Of a DNA stretch of 64,000 nucleotides, positions 42,275 to 53,168 are shown one piece after another. The notes under the pieces were generated by a model. The model saw only the letters and a list, made by a program, of their open reading frames with translations, had not been told where the DNA came from and made no database searches. The stretch is taken from positions 1,178,001-1,242,000 of the forward strand of contig JAGKQI010000059.1 of the NCBI GenBank assembly GCA_018806915.1, read 5' to 3'. This DNA comes from Phytophthora colocasiae (lineage: Eukaryota; Oomycota; Peronosporomycetes; Peronosporales; Peronosporaceae). Position 1 is the first letter of the stretch, and every line of letters starts with the position of its first letter. Both the position numbers and the translations under genes were made by a program.

Positions 42275-42730
42275 ACAATTAAATCCCTACTTACAGGATG
42301 TGCTCGGTAGCTGTGGAATGGTATTCGTTAACAGTGCGTACCCGTGGTTAGACATGTACCAGTCTGAACATGTATTTATCTCAAACCTGACGGATTTGAG
42401 CAATACCCGGATGGATTTCGTTTCGGAGTACCAGAGGAGCAACTGTACGCCTGCCTCATTCTTTTCGAAAGCGAGATCGATATAAGTATCGCTGCATTTG
42501 GCCAAGTGGCAAAATATGTGGAGCATTTTCGCCCAGGTGGACCGGCTTACCGACGCAATCTTGAAGATAATCTTCGAGTGATGAGCAGTCAAAAACTTAC
42601 ACCAACGGACAGAATGCATCGACCACTTTCCAGCAGGTGCAAAGTCTGTCCTGCGTGTGTAGACTGGTTACCACTGGTATGTGAGAACGACTACGTTAGT
42701 GCTTGGACATGCTTGGCGCCAGTAGTTTGG
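42275..42730. other. Spacer between effector gene and piggyBac end
   Basis: No recognisable gene; short frames on both strands are shadows. Confidence 0.4.
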
Positions 42731-42834
42731 TTAACCCGAGATTCATTCTGTATTCGACAGAATAAGCGAATATCTTACTTAAACTAAAGTTGGAAGATTG
42801 CAACAGTTTATCTGTTCTAAAGCCCTTTCGCCGC
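42731..42834. mobile_element. Left end of a second piggyBac-family element, interrupted by the Mutator-like element
   Basis: TTAACCCGAG followed by a near-palindrome (TTCATTCTGTATTCGACAGAATAA) and a stretch ending AAAGCCCTTTCG. It closely follows the sequence order of the left end at 38374. The matching right end was not found; other insertions lie downstream. Confidence 0.55.
42826..42834. repeat. 9-bp target-site duplication TTTCGCCGC, left copy
   Basis: Repeated at 48637-48645; nine bases is typical of Mutator-type insertion. Confidence 0.8.
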
Positions 42835-43155
42835 GAGAGGCGTTACCGCAACCTTATTACAACAACACAACATCCAATATGGCAACCTTATGGCCTAAAG
42901 CAACCCCGGAGCATCTGTTTTCAACGTAATTTATAATAAATTTCACAAACACGTCGACGTCGTCATCATTTTCTTTGTAAAATACGCGGCCACGTAGCCT
43001 TTGACACAATTTTTTCTAAAAATAGAGATTTGTACGCTACATTAAATCTAGGTACGGTACACATATTATGTGTTTCTCAAGCAATATTGTGTGCTGCACG
43101 ACAACTTGTGTGGCACACATTCTCGATACTTAGAAATTTTTCGTGAAGAGGAACG

Positions 43156-43416
43156 ATGGACGGAAGATCGCTAGCCCGTGAGCTTGTGCGCGCCCGAATT
43201 AACGAGCTCATGGTCATGAAGAACAACCTGAAGAAGATTGGCACGAATCTGGAGAAGCTACTAAGACTACAGATGGAGCTGCTCTCCCAGATTGAGGAGG
43301 ATGAGGAGAGCATTTACGGCTTGGCATCTGATTTGGAGAGTTCAAGTGTAATTTTGGACGGTACTTCATCGTTTGGGGTGCTTTTAGAGCTGGCGGTACA
43401 CAAACTGAGAGGGTAG
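43156..43416 (+). CDS. Small coiled-coil protein frame inside the Mutator-like element
   Basis: 86 residues from ATG 43156, opposite to and convergent with the transposase-protease gene. Residues about 5-60 are strongly helical with heptad-like Leu/Ile (for example LEKLLRLQMELLSQIEEDEE). I recognise no family. It could be an accessory protein of the element or a captured fragment. It is more credible than the overlapping minus-strand frames because of its regular amphipathic pattern. Confidence 0.45.
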   Translation: MDGRSLARELVRARINELMVMKNNLKKIGTNLEKLLRLQMELLSQIEEDEESIYGLASDLESSSVILDGTSSFGVLLELAVHKLRG

Positions 43417-43461
43417 TAATATTGGTTGGCTGTATTACCATGTTAATACTGCTACTTTCTC

Positions 43462-44485
43462 CTACTTCAGCTCCTCCACAAGCTTCGCGTCGATAGTTTT
43501 CGTCGTTTCTGTAGTTGCACGGGCCATACGGCGCTCACGTGAGTTGCACAGGATGACCCACAGCATTCGAAGCCTCATAACCTTCACGTCATCGGCGGAG
43601 ACACGACAATTCTGACACTGGAGGTTACCTGTGACGTAGCTATAAGCTTGAGCAACCACTAATACTCCACAACTTGCACCGTCTGGCTGCTGGGGCCTTT
43701 CAATCCACTGGAGAGGTGCAATGTCTAGTTTTGTTTTGGGGGAAGTCGCTTGACACCATTTCTCTACGAAACCACACACTCCTTCTTTTACCACCTTTTT
43801 ATCCGCGTCAAAAATACCATTCCACTCGCTCTCAACATCCTCACGGTAATCTTCTTCAATGAGCGGCTCGTACAGGTAAGCACTCACGTGCAGGACGTCA
43901 TTGCCTTCATCGTAGTTCAACCGAGCAATAGTAATCCCCCAATGGTTTCCTTTTAAGTTGACAGGATGAAGGATAAACTTCATCATAGTAATAGGAGTAA
44001 CGGGGGAGGTTGGCCATCCAATGGCCGTTGTCAAAGTTGACAATACGTAACACTGCTCGTTCACACCAGCCAAAGTTTCCAAACAGAAATCAATAGGACT
44101 GTCATTAAGCCAGCCTCTGCATAACCCTCCAACGATGTTGTCGAAAGAAACAAGACCCTTTCCACGCTGTGTGGCAAATTCAGAACTCAAGCGACTCGAA
44201 GCAAACTTTGAAATGATCTCATTCGCCATGTTCCAGTGCCGGTTTCTGACAGCATCACTCAAAAGACCAGCAGTTCCTGTTTCCGACTCAAACAGGTTCA
44301 CATCTGAGTCCACTTTCCTCCAGTCCCTTTCCAACCACTTTCTGTCCTCAACCCAAGCTTGTATCTTCCGCTTGACGTCGTAGAATGTAGTTAACGCACC
44401 TACGTATTGCCTAGAGAACAAAGAATTAGGGCAACCTTAGTACAGCAACCTTAGTATAGCAACCATAACTGTAGAGCAACCTTAC
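43462..44485 (-). CDS. Ulp1-type (C48) cysteine protease domain, 3' exon of MULE gene
   Basis: The exon at 43462-44414 encodes about 317 residues. It is preceded by a 71-nt intron (44415-44485) whose donor follows an open segment that continues the transposase frame. Catalytic landmarks of the SUMO-protease fold are visible: NHWGI with the His, and QQPDGASCGV with the Gln and nucleophilic Cys. The Asp is likely shortly after the His strand. Ulp1 proteases cut SUMO or related tags; the role of such domains in Mutator-type elements is unknown. The frame is intact and so may be active. Confidence 0.8.
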
Positions 44486-47400
44486 CCGCTGAATTTCCAC
44501 AACTTGGGATCGATTGTCACCACAAGGTCGGTGACAATGCCTTGCTGCTTAATATGATCAACAAGCGGATCTGGTTCACGCTACTCCGCCTTAGTCGCCT
44601 TGATAGCGGCTTTCATAGATCGAAAGAGGTCGGATGGAATCACGAATGGATGCATGTAAGTGGCTGACCGCATTGCCTCCCAGCTACGCTGTAGACGCCT
44701 TGATCTCAAGTACGCGTCTTCCAATTGGACCGGATACTTGTCCATTACGTCAGAAACTCGCTTCAAATTCGGGGTGTTCCGCATCCAAACCACGAAATCG
44801 TTCAGCTGTACAGTCAGATTGCTGGGGTACTTGTGAGCTGCGAGCCGCTGGTAGAGTTTTGTCTGGCGTAGCTGTTTAGTTGTCGTTCTGGGTCGCCCTT
44901 TAGCCTTTAGTTTTGGTACGTTAATTATATCCACTTGACGCACTGAAGCAGGTGTTACCGAGGCTTTCGAGACTTCAGAGACGATTTCATCACTTGGCGC
45001 TGCTTTCTGCTCACTCGTTACCTCTCTTTCGACATCATCCGTTGGTTGCGTTGCAGGAAGGTTCTCGTCCTCGCTACTGGCGTCCGTTATGCCTTCAGTG
45101 GAATCCCGTGCCTCCATAAGAGTAGCAATCCCCATGGCTTCAGTAGGGTCTAAAAACGAGAACGTGTCTGCTTCAGCTTCCTTGTCTCCATCACTATCAC
45201 GATCTCCCCGCACACTTTCTCCAGTCTTTCTTCCATTCAATCCAAACTCCACTGTCTCCTTCCAAGCGCTGAGCTCTTGGTAGTAATTCGCACTAGATAG
45301 CTCCGATAGATGCTGCAGTAATGGCTCAAGCATAGCCCTTGCGTAGGAATATTTTTCGGCGGAGCTAAGAACAACATGGTTAGCACGCTCGTTTCGTCGC
45401 AACCGAGCAAACACCACCTCTTTCTCGCCCTTGGGGGGTGTACATGCCGGTGGTTTCCCCCTCGAACCCTCTTCATCTTCTGGCAACCTTATCTTCGCTT
45501 TCGGCAACCTTAACTTCGAACGGTTTACAATAGGTTGTAGCGCGTCCGCGGCAGAAGAAAGATCTTCCTTAAGATCCAGCGCTTCGAAAGTACTCCATCG
45601 CTTCGGAATTGACATACCAGGTAGCGTCTTGAAGCCATGTCCCTGGCTGGCGACATGCATCAGATGACAGCACGGCAGATGATTGCTTGTGTAAAATAGG
45701 CAGGTACACGTCCAGCATGCATCGTCACATTCGTATTCGTAGTAAGATGAATACACTTTCCATTCTGGCAGCGAAGATCCCTGCTTGCACGTTGTATCTT
45801 CCAGTTGATTCACGAATTTCTCCCACTCCTTTTTCACCTTATCCAACACGTGAGTTGATAGTCTTCTTGCTACCGCTCTCAGAAATTTAGGGACTACCGC
45901 GGGCGCTCGCATAGTTGAGTGCAGCTGCCCAATTTCAGCAACAATTTGACGTGTAATTGTCATCTGGTGTTGGAGTAGCCCAGCGATAGTTTTGTCAATC
46001 CGGGTCTTTCCCCCAAGCAGCATTTTCAAGTACTTCCAGTTGCTTTCAATCCTGTTTGTAGTCGTGTTGCCCGCGGTAAAAAACCGTCCACGAGCGTAAT
46101 TTGACCACATTGTCCGACAAGTATTCCAGTTTTTCTCAAAATATGCCAAAAACGAATGTTCTTTGCTTGTTTGCAATATGACTTGAGCTCTTCGTAGCGT
46201 GCTTCATATGAAGCCTGTGTCTGGCTAACAATAATAGAAGTTAAAATGTGTCAAGAGGCAATGTTGAGACACACACGTACCAATACAACATCTTCATCAT
46301 TATGTTGAGGAGGTCCTCGCTTTCGGCAACCTTGATACGGTACACGGGGCGCTTCATCACCTTCTTCCAGTAATAGATGGCGTGGAACTGGCAAAGTAGA
46401 ACGTGAGCTCCTGGAAAGCATTCCTCTAGAACCTTCCACTCGACGAAATCTTTGTCTATCACCACAGTTTTCACGCTCTCCCATCTTGGATTCTTCTCTT
46501 TAAAATAATCCAACACTCGTTTCATCGTGAGGGCAGTTTCGTTCAAACAAACGAAATCAAGTACAGGGAAACCGCGACCAGTACATGTAGTGACGACCAG
46601 ACTACCTGAAATGTACAATGTAGAAACCAATTTGTAAAAATTAAGGTTGCTATATCCTTCATTATGGTTGCTATAACAGACTTACCCAAATGATAACCGA
46701 GGTTGTTTGTCCCGTGGGTAAAGTCCATCGTCAAATTTTCTCCCCAATTCTCAAACATCATCTTCTGCACTTTCGTTTGAATCACGATGCCGCACGTGGT
46801 GTCCATCTGGTCTTGTATAACGAGAACGTCACTACCATCAAGTTGACGTAGAGAGTGGAGCATGTTCTTCAGCATATCTTCGGCTGAATCTTGGCCCATA
46901 ATACTTCGGATGAGGTTTCTTGTTTGCTGGGGAGTCACTTTGCAGCCTATACAAGTAAAATAGCAAAGAATATACATGTGTAGGTGAGCTTTTGCTACAT
47001 CAGCGCACAAAATACCAGTCGTACCAATACGTTCGTTAGGAAATTGCTGATGTGAGACGAAGATACGCGTGCATCCACCAGCGTCTTCACGTCTTCCCGA
47101 TCTTCCGTATCTAAAGGCATGGTGTCTGTAGTCAAGTAAGATGAGGCTTGTGCATCCGTGGTTGGATGGGAATGCGTATGATTCTGTAAGAATAACAAAC
47201 ATGTTAGAAAATAATTAAATAATTGGCAAATAGTGTTCTGTACCTGGTTTCGTATCACAATTGCATACGATCCATCATCAGCAAGACATACAGCAGGTGT
47301 TAGCCGTGCCATACACTTGCAGTAGCGCTGTTTGCGATTGCGTTGTCCCTTCGATCTTGGCTTCTGAGTTACCCCGTGAGTACATCGATAAATTCGATGT

Positions 47401-48343
47401 GCGAACTCAAATTCAGTAGGCAGTTGATCTTCGTGGGTCCTACGTTTCAAGCATTTCATCATTAGCAATATCCAGCGCTAGAATATCAATAAATCAAACG
47501 TACTTGTTGTAATTCTCCGTCTTCTCGGAACTGCGCACACGAAACTTTAAGTTATACTTCCGCTTGTAAGTCTGGAATGCCTTCTCAAATCTTCCCAAGA
47601 CGAGAGCGTTTCTGCGGGAGCAAACGGTGGCACAGTATTGATGATTTCGTCATCGCCATCGTGCATTGATGCCAGATCTTCTAGGTGCTTGCTGAATCGG
47701 TGTCTTGGTACGTATTCCGAGCTGTCGTTGACGTGCATCCATAGCTTGCGATGGTTAGCTTAGATGTCTGCTGAGAATATGGTGTCACCATTCGAACCAA
47801 GTTGACTTGCTTCTTGCAGCATCTTTCTCTTTTTGAATGAAGGCAGCTGGATAACATTTCCTGGTATATTGTAAATTCATAAAGCAACCTAAGTGTCATG
47901 CAGCAACCTTAACAAAAAAGCAACCATATTTTTTCAAAAAGCAACCTTACCCGAGGTTGGTTTTGTTGTGGCTGTCCCCCTTCGCTTAGCGTTCTTAGGG
48001 GGTGATGCACGATCTGAATAGAACACAACTTCCATGAGCTTCAAAGATTTCAGGCTTCCAAATAAAGGAAACTCCTTACCTTCTTCAGAATTCACTTCTT
48101 CGATAGAGACCTCAGAGCTGGACCCACCATCATTATCTTCCTCTTCGTAGGCTTCATCACGGCTATAGTCGCTGCTTTCAGTGTCGCCCCCCAGACCAAT
48201 TGTAGCCAAAACGTCTTTGAGATGCGGCGACGTACGTTTGCGGCCTGAAATAATACAGTCTTAGTCAGTATGCTTTACGCTAGACCATATAGACGAACTT
48301 TAGTTCTCGTACCAGACTTCCGTGTGCCCGGTGTCCTAGCCAT
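44486..48343 (-). pseudogene. MULE transposase, multi-exon, with probable frame breaks
   Basis: Likely starts at ATG 48343 (MARTPGTRKS). Exons run from 48313-48343 and 47951-48244 through an N-terminal zinc-type region at 46995-47468. The catalytic core has MDFTHGTNN (46543-47202), then VVIDKDF and LLCQFHAIYYW (46241-46630). A C-terminal part at 44581-46176 has a SWIM zinc finger (CTC then CCH). A TAG at 44581-44583 ends this frame. The next 95 bases stay open and splice in phase into the Ulp1 exon, so one transposase-protease protein is implied apart from that amber codon. Single-base frame losses seem to lie near 47590 and 46180. Exon borders are approximate. Confidence 0.75.
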
Positions 48344-48636
48344 GCCGCTCCTTGCCTCGTTTAGGTCGCCAACCTCGCTCGTGCTCGACGCGTGTACTCG
48401 CTCCCGCGCAATTTCTGGAATGAGAGGCTCACATTGATCGTACTTAATAAATAATCGCACTTAGGCGGGTTGATATAGTACAGTATCGTACTTAAAAACA
48501 CCGATTCTAGTACAGCTGGATTTTTTTCTATTTTGATTTTATCTTACCATGGGAATTTTTGAAACTGACAATAGCAACCTTAATCCCAGCTATAGCAACA
48601 TTACATATCTCATATAAGGTTGCGGTAACGAGTCCG

Positions 48637-48645
48637 TTTCGCCGC
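48637..48645. repeat. 9-bp target-site duplication TTTCGCCGC, right copy
   Basis: Partner of 42826-42834. Confidence 0.8.
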
Positions 48646-48676
48646 CTGCATTTTCGCACAAAGCCGTTGCAATGTA

Positions 48677-49486
48677 CCGACTTCCTCTGTTTATAACGGT
48701 CACCCGTGTACATGGTACACCGTACCACCATGATCATGCATGTACAAATGGCTACAGTATTAAAGAATTAAAAAAACATAAAATAAAAAAATACTGTTAT
48801 GTATCCAAATCGACCCAACTTCTCCTACATCTCTGTCTAGCACACATTGGCGAGATCTTCCGGTGTTTTTTGCCCTTGTCTTGTTCTGGCACGCATTGAA
48901 AGCTTATGCCGAGATTTAAAAGCCGGGGACCAACTCCATGACGCGTCAAACTCAGTAACGCCATTTGTAGCTACGACTTTGGCCTCTAACGCTAACATCA
49001 GATTTGAAATAGGTACGCCATCCTTTCGGAGGTCGTTTACCCATTTAACAAGTTCCTGTTCAGCTTCTAGTGATAGTACAGTACCTACTCCTTTTGGACG
49101 AGCTTTCTTCTTTTTCTTCCCGTGCGGCATTTGACACTGCTCTTTGATTTATCTTTTTCTCTAATCCACGACTCCACCAGCTTTCGCCTGGAGTCGTAGA
49201 CGGCAGGACTCAGATCAGGGTAGAACAGCCGTAGCCTTGCGGATGTCTGGAGGCTTCCCCACCGCATTTATCACGGCAAGTTTTTTCCTGCCGTGAATGA
49301 CGCTCGTCGTTTGCCGCGCATTGTCAACTTAAAATGACTGGTACAGCGTTCAGTGTCAAAAACGCGGTACCGTTGTGATTCGGTTTTGTACGACCGTTAT
49401 AAGCAGAGGAAATTCACTATTCTCTTTCTTGATTGTGATTGGCTGACCGTTATATGCAGGTGACCGGTATAAACAGAGGAAGTCGG
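48677..49486 (-). mobile_element. 810-bp pogo-like element (Tc1/mariner superfamily)
   Basis: Flanked by TA on both sides (48675-48676 and 49487-49488). The inverted ends share CCGACTTCCTCTGTTTATA followed by one mismatch and CGGTCA. Internal copies of the end motif lie near 49391 and 49441. It contains only the DNA-binding part of a transposase. It sits 31 bp beyond the right target duplication of the Mutator-like element. Confidence 0.8.
48837..49130 (-). pseudogene. CENP-B/pogo-type DNA-binding fragment
   Basis: 97 residues starting with a basic run (GKKKKKARPKG), then a helical region with LSLEAEQELVKWVNDLRKDG and RHKLSMRARTRQGQ. This matches the CENP-B N-terminal-type helix-turn-helix of pogo transposases. 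A preceding segment at 49085-49267 lies in another frame. The DDE catalytic domain is absent. If expressed, the product could bind element ends without cutting them. Confidence 0.65.
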
Positions 49487-49488
49487 TA

Positions 49489-49792
49489 TCCACATGGCTT
49501 ATTCAACGATTTCAATTGGCCGAGGCATGATAGCTCACGATCACAACACCTTTTTAGTTTAAAATCCTTCTCAATACGATCAAGATTTCTAATCGCTTTC
49601 GCGACGAGTGGCGGATGTGTACCCGCACCACGCGGCGCCGCGCGCGCTCACCAAATTTTCGGCTAGTTCTAGACTTACAGAGAAGTAAGTATGTTAGAAC
49701 AAGCCGAAATTTTGGTGAGAAGGAAGAGCACTGAATGGTACGCAAAACGGAGATGCTATTTGTTTCAGTTATCTAGCTACTAACATCCTCCC
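49489..49792. other. Spacer, probably piggyBac 3' flank
   Basis: No gene. Given the order of pieces, it probably belongs to the piggyBac-family element whose left end is at 42731. Confidence 0.35.
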
Positions 49793-50584
49793 TCAGCTAC
49801 TATAATCAGTATCTCCACCGTCCGTGTTGCTGTTGAAGTCCTCCCCGCGTTTTCGATTCCTGAAGCGAAGTTTCTTTCGTAGATGAGGAGGAATTGCTGC
49901 TCCGCTACTGCAGCCAGGTGTGGCACGGTACATGGGCGTCAGCGTGTTCCCGGTTTCCGTGAGTCGGACAATGTTACAAAGTGGCACGTATCCTCCCATG
50001 CTGCTGCTGCACTCACGACAATAGAAGCGTCTCTCAAAGCTCTTGACCTTAGGTGGTCTCAAGGCGGAGCACACCTTGCAGAGAAACTGGCGGCTCTTCT
50101 TGTCCCCCTTGCGCCTTCCAGATTTTGCCTCCTACAGCTCTTTGGTGCTTCGTAAAACGTGCTCTCAGGTTTGCAGAGGGGTGTTGGCCAAATCTTCACC
50201 GTACTGGTTTGTGCGGAAACTTACAGCATTTACTGCGAGCAACTCCATGCGAAGACGTCTCATGTACTCGGCATGTGTAGGCACGCGATCCCCTTTGTGC
50301 TCCATCGCTAGCCTGTGTAGAATAAAGCCGTTGATCACTGCCATGTCGACGAAAGCTAAAAATAGCTGCCGATACACTCCGCGCCAGGATAGATCGGCCA
50401 CCCACGTTGCTGGCCGTAACTCAGTCAATTTTAGGAGTTGGAGCCTGCTATTTAGATATGTTTTGCAGCTATTTTTGACTAAAGCGGTGTTTGTGCTAAC
50501 GAGCTGGATATTGCAATTCATCGGGTGGCTAGCATACAGTGGAGCACTTTTGGCACCACGACAGGTTAGATCGGCCGCCAACAC
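49793..50584 (-). pseudogene. piggyBac-type transposase, C-terminal fragments
   Basis: Two minus-strand frames. 50165-50584 contains WRGVYRQLFLAFVDMAVING, typical of the last part of piggyBac-family transposases. 49793-50074 contains a zinc-type segment FYCREC and LC, as in their C-terminal Cys-rich tail. The frame shifts between them, and everything upstream of the last catalytic region has been replaced by the inverted repeat and Tc1 sequence to the right. It is inactive. Confidence 0.6.
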
Positions 50585-50628
50585 AATACAAATCTCAAAT
50601 CAAATGTGACTAAATGATTGCATATCAA
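50373..50628. repeat. Left arm of a long inverted repeat
   Basis: About 256 bp, reverse complement of 51214-51466 with few differences. The outer part is piggyBac coding sequence; the inner 40 bp or so may be Tc1 terminal repeat. Confidence 0.85.
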
Positions 50629-50689
50629 AAGAGTCGATAAAGACGAGTGGTCTGTATTGGTGCTTACTTGGCAAGATACCACGCAAGAA

Positions 50690-51216
50690 AAAGCCCCACC
50701 AACCCCAGAAGAAGCCCCGCCTCACTGATAATGAGCGGGGTAGAATTCAAGGCCTTCGGGAAGCGGGTGTGAGCGCTCGTAACACTGCACTGCTGACCTC
50801 CCGCAGTCGAGACACCGTCGCCCGTGTTGTTGCCCCAGCTCCCACTGCGAAACAAAAGCGCCCAGGCCCCCCACCTAATCTAACGGATCGTGAAACGCGG
50901 CGCCTAGGCACCGACTACATCTACCAGCAGGATAACGCAAGCATTCACGTCTCCAAGCAAACTAAGGGTTTTTTACGGAGCAAGCAGATTGGCCATCAAA
51001 GTCGCCGGATCTTAATCCCATAGAAAATCTGTGGTCTATTATGAGTAGGAGGGTCTATACTAATGGAAAACAGTATGAGAGCGTAGCAGATTTAACTGTT
51101 GCGCTCTTTGAGGCATGGGAATCAATCCCATTAGCTCTACTAAAGTCCCTTATCGAGTCGTTGCCACGTCGATGCGTAGAAGTAGTTGATAGGAACGGAA
51201 ACAGGACTCACTATTG
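50690..51216 (+). pseudogene. Tc1-type transposase remnant with internal deletion
   Basis: The plus strand encodes an N-terminal helix-turn-helix part (NTALLTSRSRDTVARVV, then NLTDRETRRL). It jumps directly to the second half of the catalytic domain: YQQDNASIHVS with the second Asp, then, after a frame change, SPDLNPIENLW with the Glu, and a typical C-terminus. The first catalytic Asp is lost in the deletion, so the remnant is inactive. It occupies the loop of the inverted repeat. Confidence 0.8.
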
Positions 51217-51466
51217 ATATGCAATCATTTAGTCACATTTGATTTGAGATTTGTATTGTGTTGGTGGCCGATCTAACCTGAGGTGCCAAAAGTGCTCTTC
51301 TGTATGCTAGCCACCCGATGAATTGCAATATCCAGCTCGTTAGCACAAACACCGCTTTAGTCAAAAATAGCTGCAAAACATATCTAAATAGCAGGCTCCA
51401 ACTCCTAAAATTGACTGAGTTACGGCCAGCAACGTGGGTGGCCGATCTATCCTGGCGCGGAGTGTA
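51214..51466. repeat. Right arm of a long inverted repeat
   Basis: Pairs with 50373-50628 across a loop of about 585 bp. Confidence 0.85.
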
Positions 51467-51541
51467 GTACTTTTTGAAAGCGACGCATCGCTGGATAGAT
51501 TAGCGGATTTGGTCGTGGGTACCAACCCCACCCATGCCTGA

Positions 51542-52615
51542 ATGGTACTCAGCAAAGTGGTGTTTACGACCGAGACCGACTGTAAGAACGAAGGAGTTGA
51601 CGGTACGGCATCAAACGATGGCAATGGCACAGTTACGGGTAAGAAGAATGAGAACCTGGAAACTGGCGGCACGAAAGTAATGATCAACACAGTAGAAGGG
51701 CTCACAGTGAAGAGCGACGGAAAAGACCAGCGTAAGCGACGATGCATTCACTTAGAAGACGACAGAGGACTCAGAACTGGGGATGGCGAGGCGATGACGC
51801 AAGCGGTGGTGTCAGCAGCCTTGACTACAGAGTTGGAAGTGCCTGGGACGACTGAAGAAATGTTAACGGCAACGACAGGTGTAAGTGAGCCTCTGGGGAT
51901 AACAACAGGCAGTGATCAGACAGTGAATGACGTCTACAGTACCGATGAAGAGACTAAAGAGGATGTCAGGGTTGAACGTACACGGATGTCGAAGGTGTCT
52001 TTCACTGGGGATGGCGCACCAGCCACGCCCATGGAGAAATCAATCATCGAAGAGATGGAGATCGCAGATAGCACCCGTGCCTTAGTGTTCCAGTTGAAGG
52101 CGGGTCAAAGACAGCGAGACATCGCCCAGGCAGAAGCTGAACGGCGTTGGGAACGGGTACATCTACAGCAGCAAGAGAAGTCGGTGCGACAGAAAGAAGC
52201 GAAACTACGGAGATTTAAGGACACAAGCCCTGTGACGACAGACATCGTGAGAGAAGCCATTGATAAGACGGCGGCCGCGACGAACGGAATTACGATCGAT
52301 AGGACGGACACGGGACGAGTTACACGGTTTCTCGGGCAAAACGCGCAGGTACAAGCCTCACGGTCACGACGACGATACCAGAAACGAGTATTAAAAGCTC
52401 AGGCAAAAGAACGGCGGCAGCTTAGACAACGAGATGAGCAGTTGCAGTACTCCGAAGTCACATACTACGGTTACAGTGATCACAGACGGACACAAGGGCG
52501 AGCAGAAGTACTGACAGCGGAAAACGTTACGACCATTCGTCATGGATATTCAGGCGCTGTTCGAGTGTTGAAGAGTCCAAGAAGCAGCTACTGCAGAAGT
52601 CTTACGAATATCTGA
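51542..52615 (+). CDS. Gag-like protein of a Gypsy-type element
   Basis: Open frame of 357 residues. The N-terminal half is Thr/Glu-rich and disordered. A long charged helical stretch follows (LVFQLKAGQRQRDIAQAEAE and an Arg/Gln/Lys-rich continuation to KAQAKERRQL). I recognise the type from oomycete Gypsy elements, where such a frame comes before the protease. The next frames downstream (protease at 52761, RT start at 53169) support this. No zinc knuckle is visible. Confidence 0.5.
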   Translation: MVLSKVVFTTETDCKNEGVDGTASNDGNGTVTGKKNENLETGGTKVMINTVEGLTVKSDGKDQRKRRCIHLEDDRGLRTGDGEAMTQAVVSAALTTELEVPGTTEEMLTATTGVSEPLGITTGSDQTVNDVYSTDEETKEDVRVERTRMSKVSFTGDGAPATPMEKSIIEEMEIADSTRALVFQLKAGQRQRDIAQAEAERRWERVHLQQQEKSVRQKEAKLRRFKDTSPVTTDIVREAIDKTAAATNGITIDRTDTGRVTRFLGQNAQVQASRSRRRYQKRVLKAQAKERRQLRQRDEQLQYSEVTYYGYSDHRRTQGRAEVLTAENVTTIRHGYSGAVRVLKSPRSSYCRSLTNI

Positions 52616-52760
52616 GTGGCAGTACGTATAGCAGCCCCAGTACTCGGTGGGACGATGATGCTGCACGACACTGCAAAACGGGAAAACTACGGGCGGTTCA
52701 AGCACCTGCAGTGGACTCACTACCTACGGCGATCGTGACGATAAGGGTAAGACGACGGCA

Positions 52761-53126
52761 GTGAAGCTCGTCACGGGAGCACAGTACAGCGTAGCCGGAC
52801 GAGGTTGGAAGGAAAAAGGTACACGCCTACATGTACCACCGCCAGTCGACTTCATGGAAGGTTTCAGTGGTGTAGCTGTACGAGTTCTCGGAGTCTATCG
52901 GTTCGTCTTTCGGACGCAGTACGCACAACGCATGGTGGTAGACGTGCTTATAGTTGACAGTGATACAGGCGACTTTCTGGTTGGCGAAGACTGGTTCTAC
53001 GACCAAGGTGTGAAGATCGATTTCGTATCCGGAGAGATGAAATGGTTCGAAGATGACATCAAGAAAGTGGTGCCGTTCACGGGTATTGGTGGGCGTGAAC
53101 AACGAGAGCGTGTGGCCAAAATCTGA
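52761..53126 (+). pseudogene. Gypsy aspartic-protease-like domain
   Basis: 121 residues with LVTGAQYSVAG near the start, where retropepsins have D-T/S-G-A, so the catalytic Asp appears to be replaced. A second conserved strand, VDVLIVDSDTGDFLVGEDW, matches the usual downstream protease segment. It lies between the Gag-like and RT segments, as expected for Gypsy. The lost Asp makes activity unlikely. Confidence 0.5.
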
Positions 53127-53168
53127 CTACTCAGGAAGACCAGGATTCAGACGCAGACGTGCCACAAC

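Larger units (their letters stand above)
42835..48636 (-). mobile_element. Mutator-like element (MULE) with transposase-Ulp1 gene
   Basis: A 5802-bp element between 9-bp duplications. The inverted ends share CGTTACCGCAACCTTAT (42841-42857) and its complement (48614-48630). It carries a multi-exon minus-strand gene with a MULE transposase and a C48 protease, and a small plus-strand coiled-coil frame. The 9-mer GCAACCTTA recurs about a dozen times, mostly outside exons. Confidence 0.85.
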
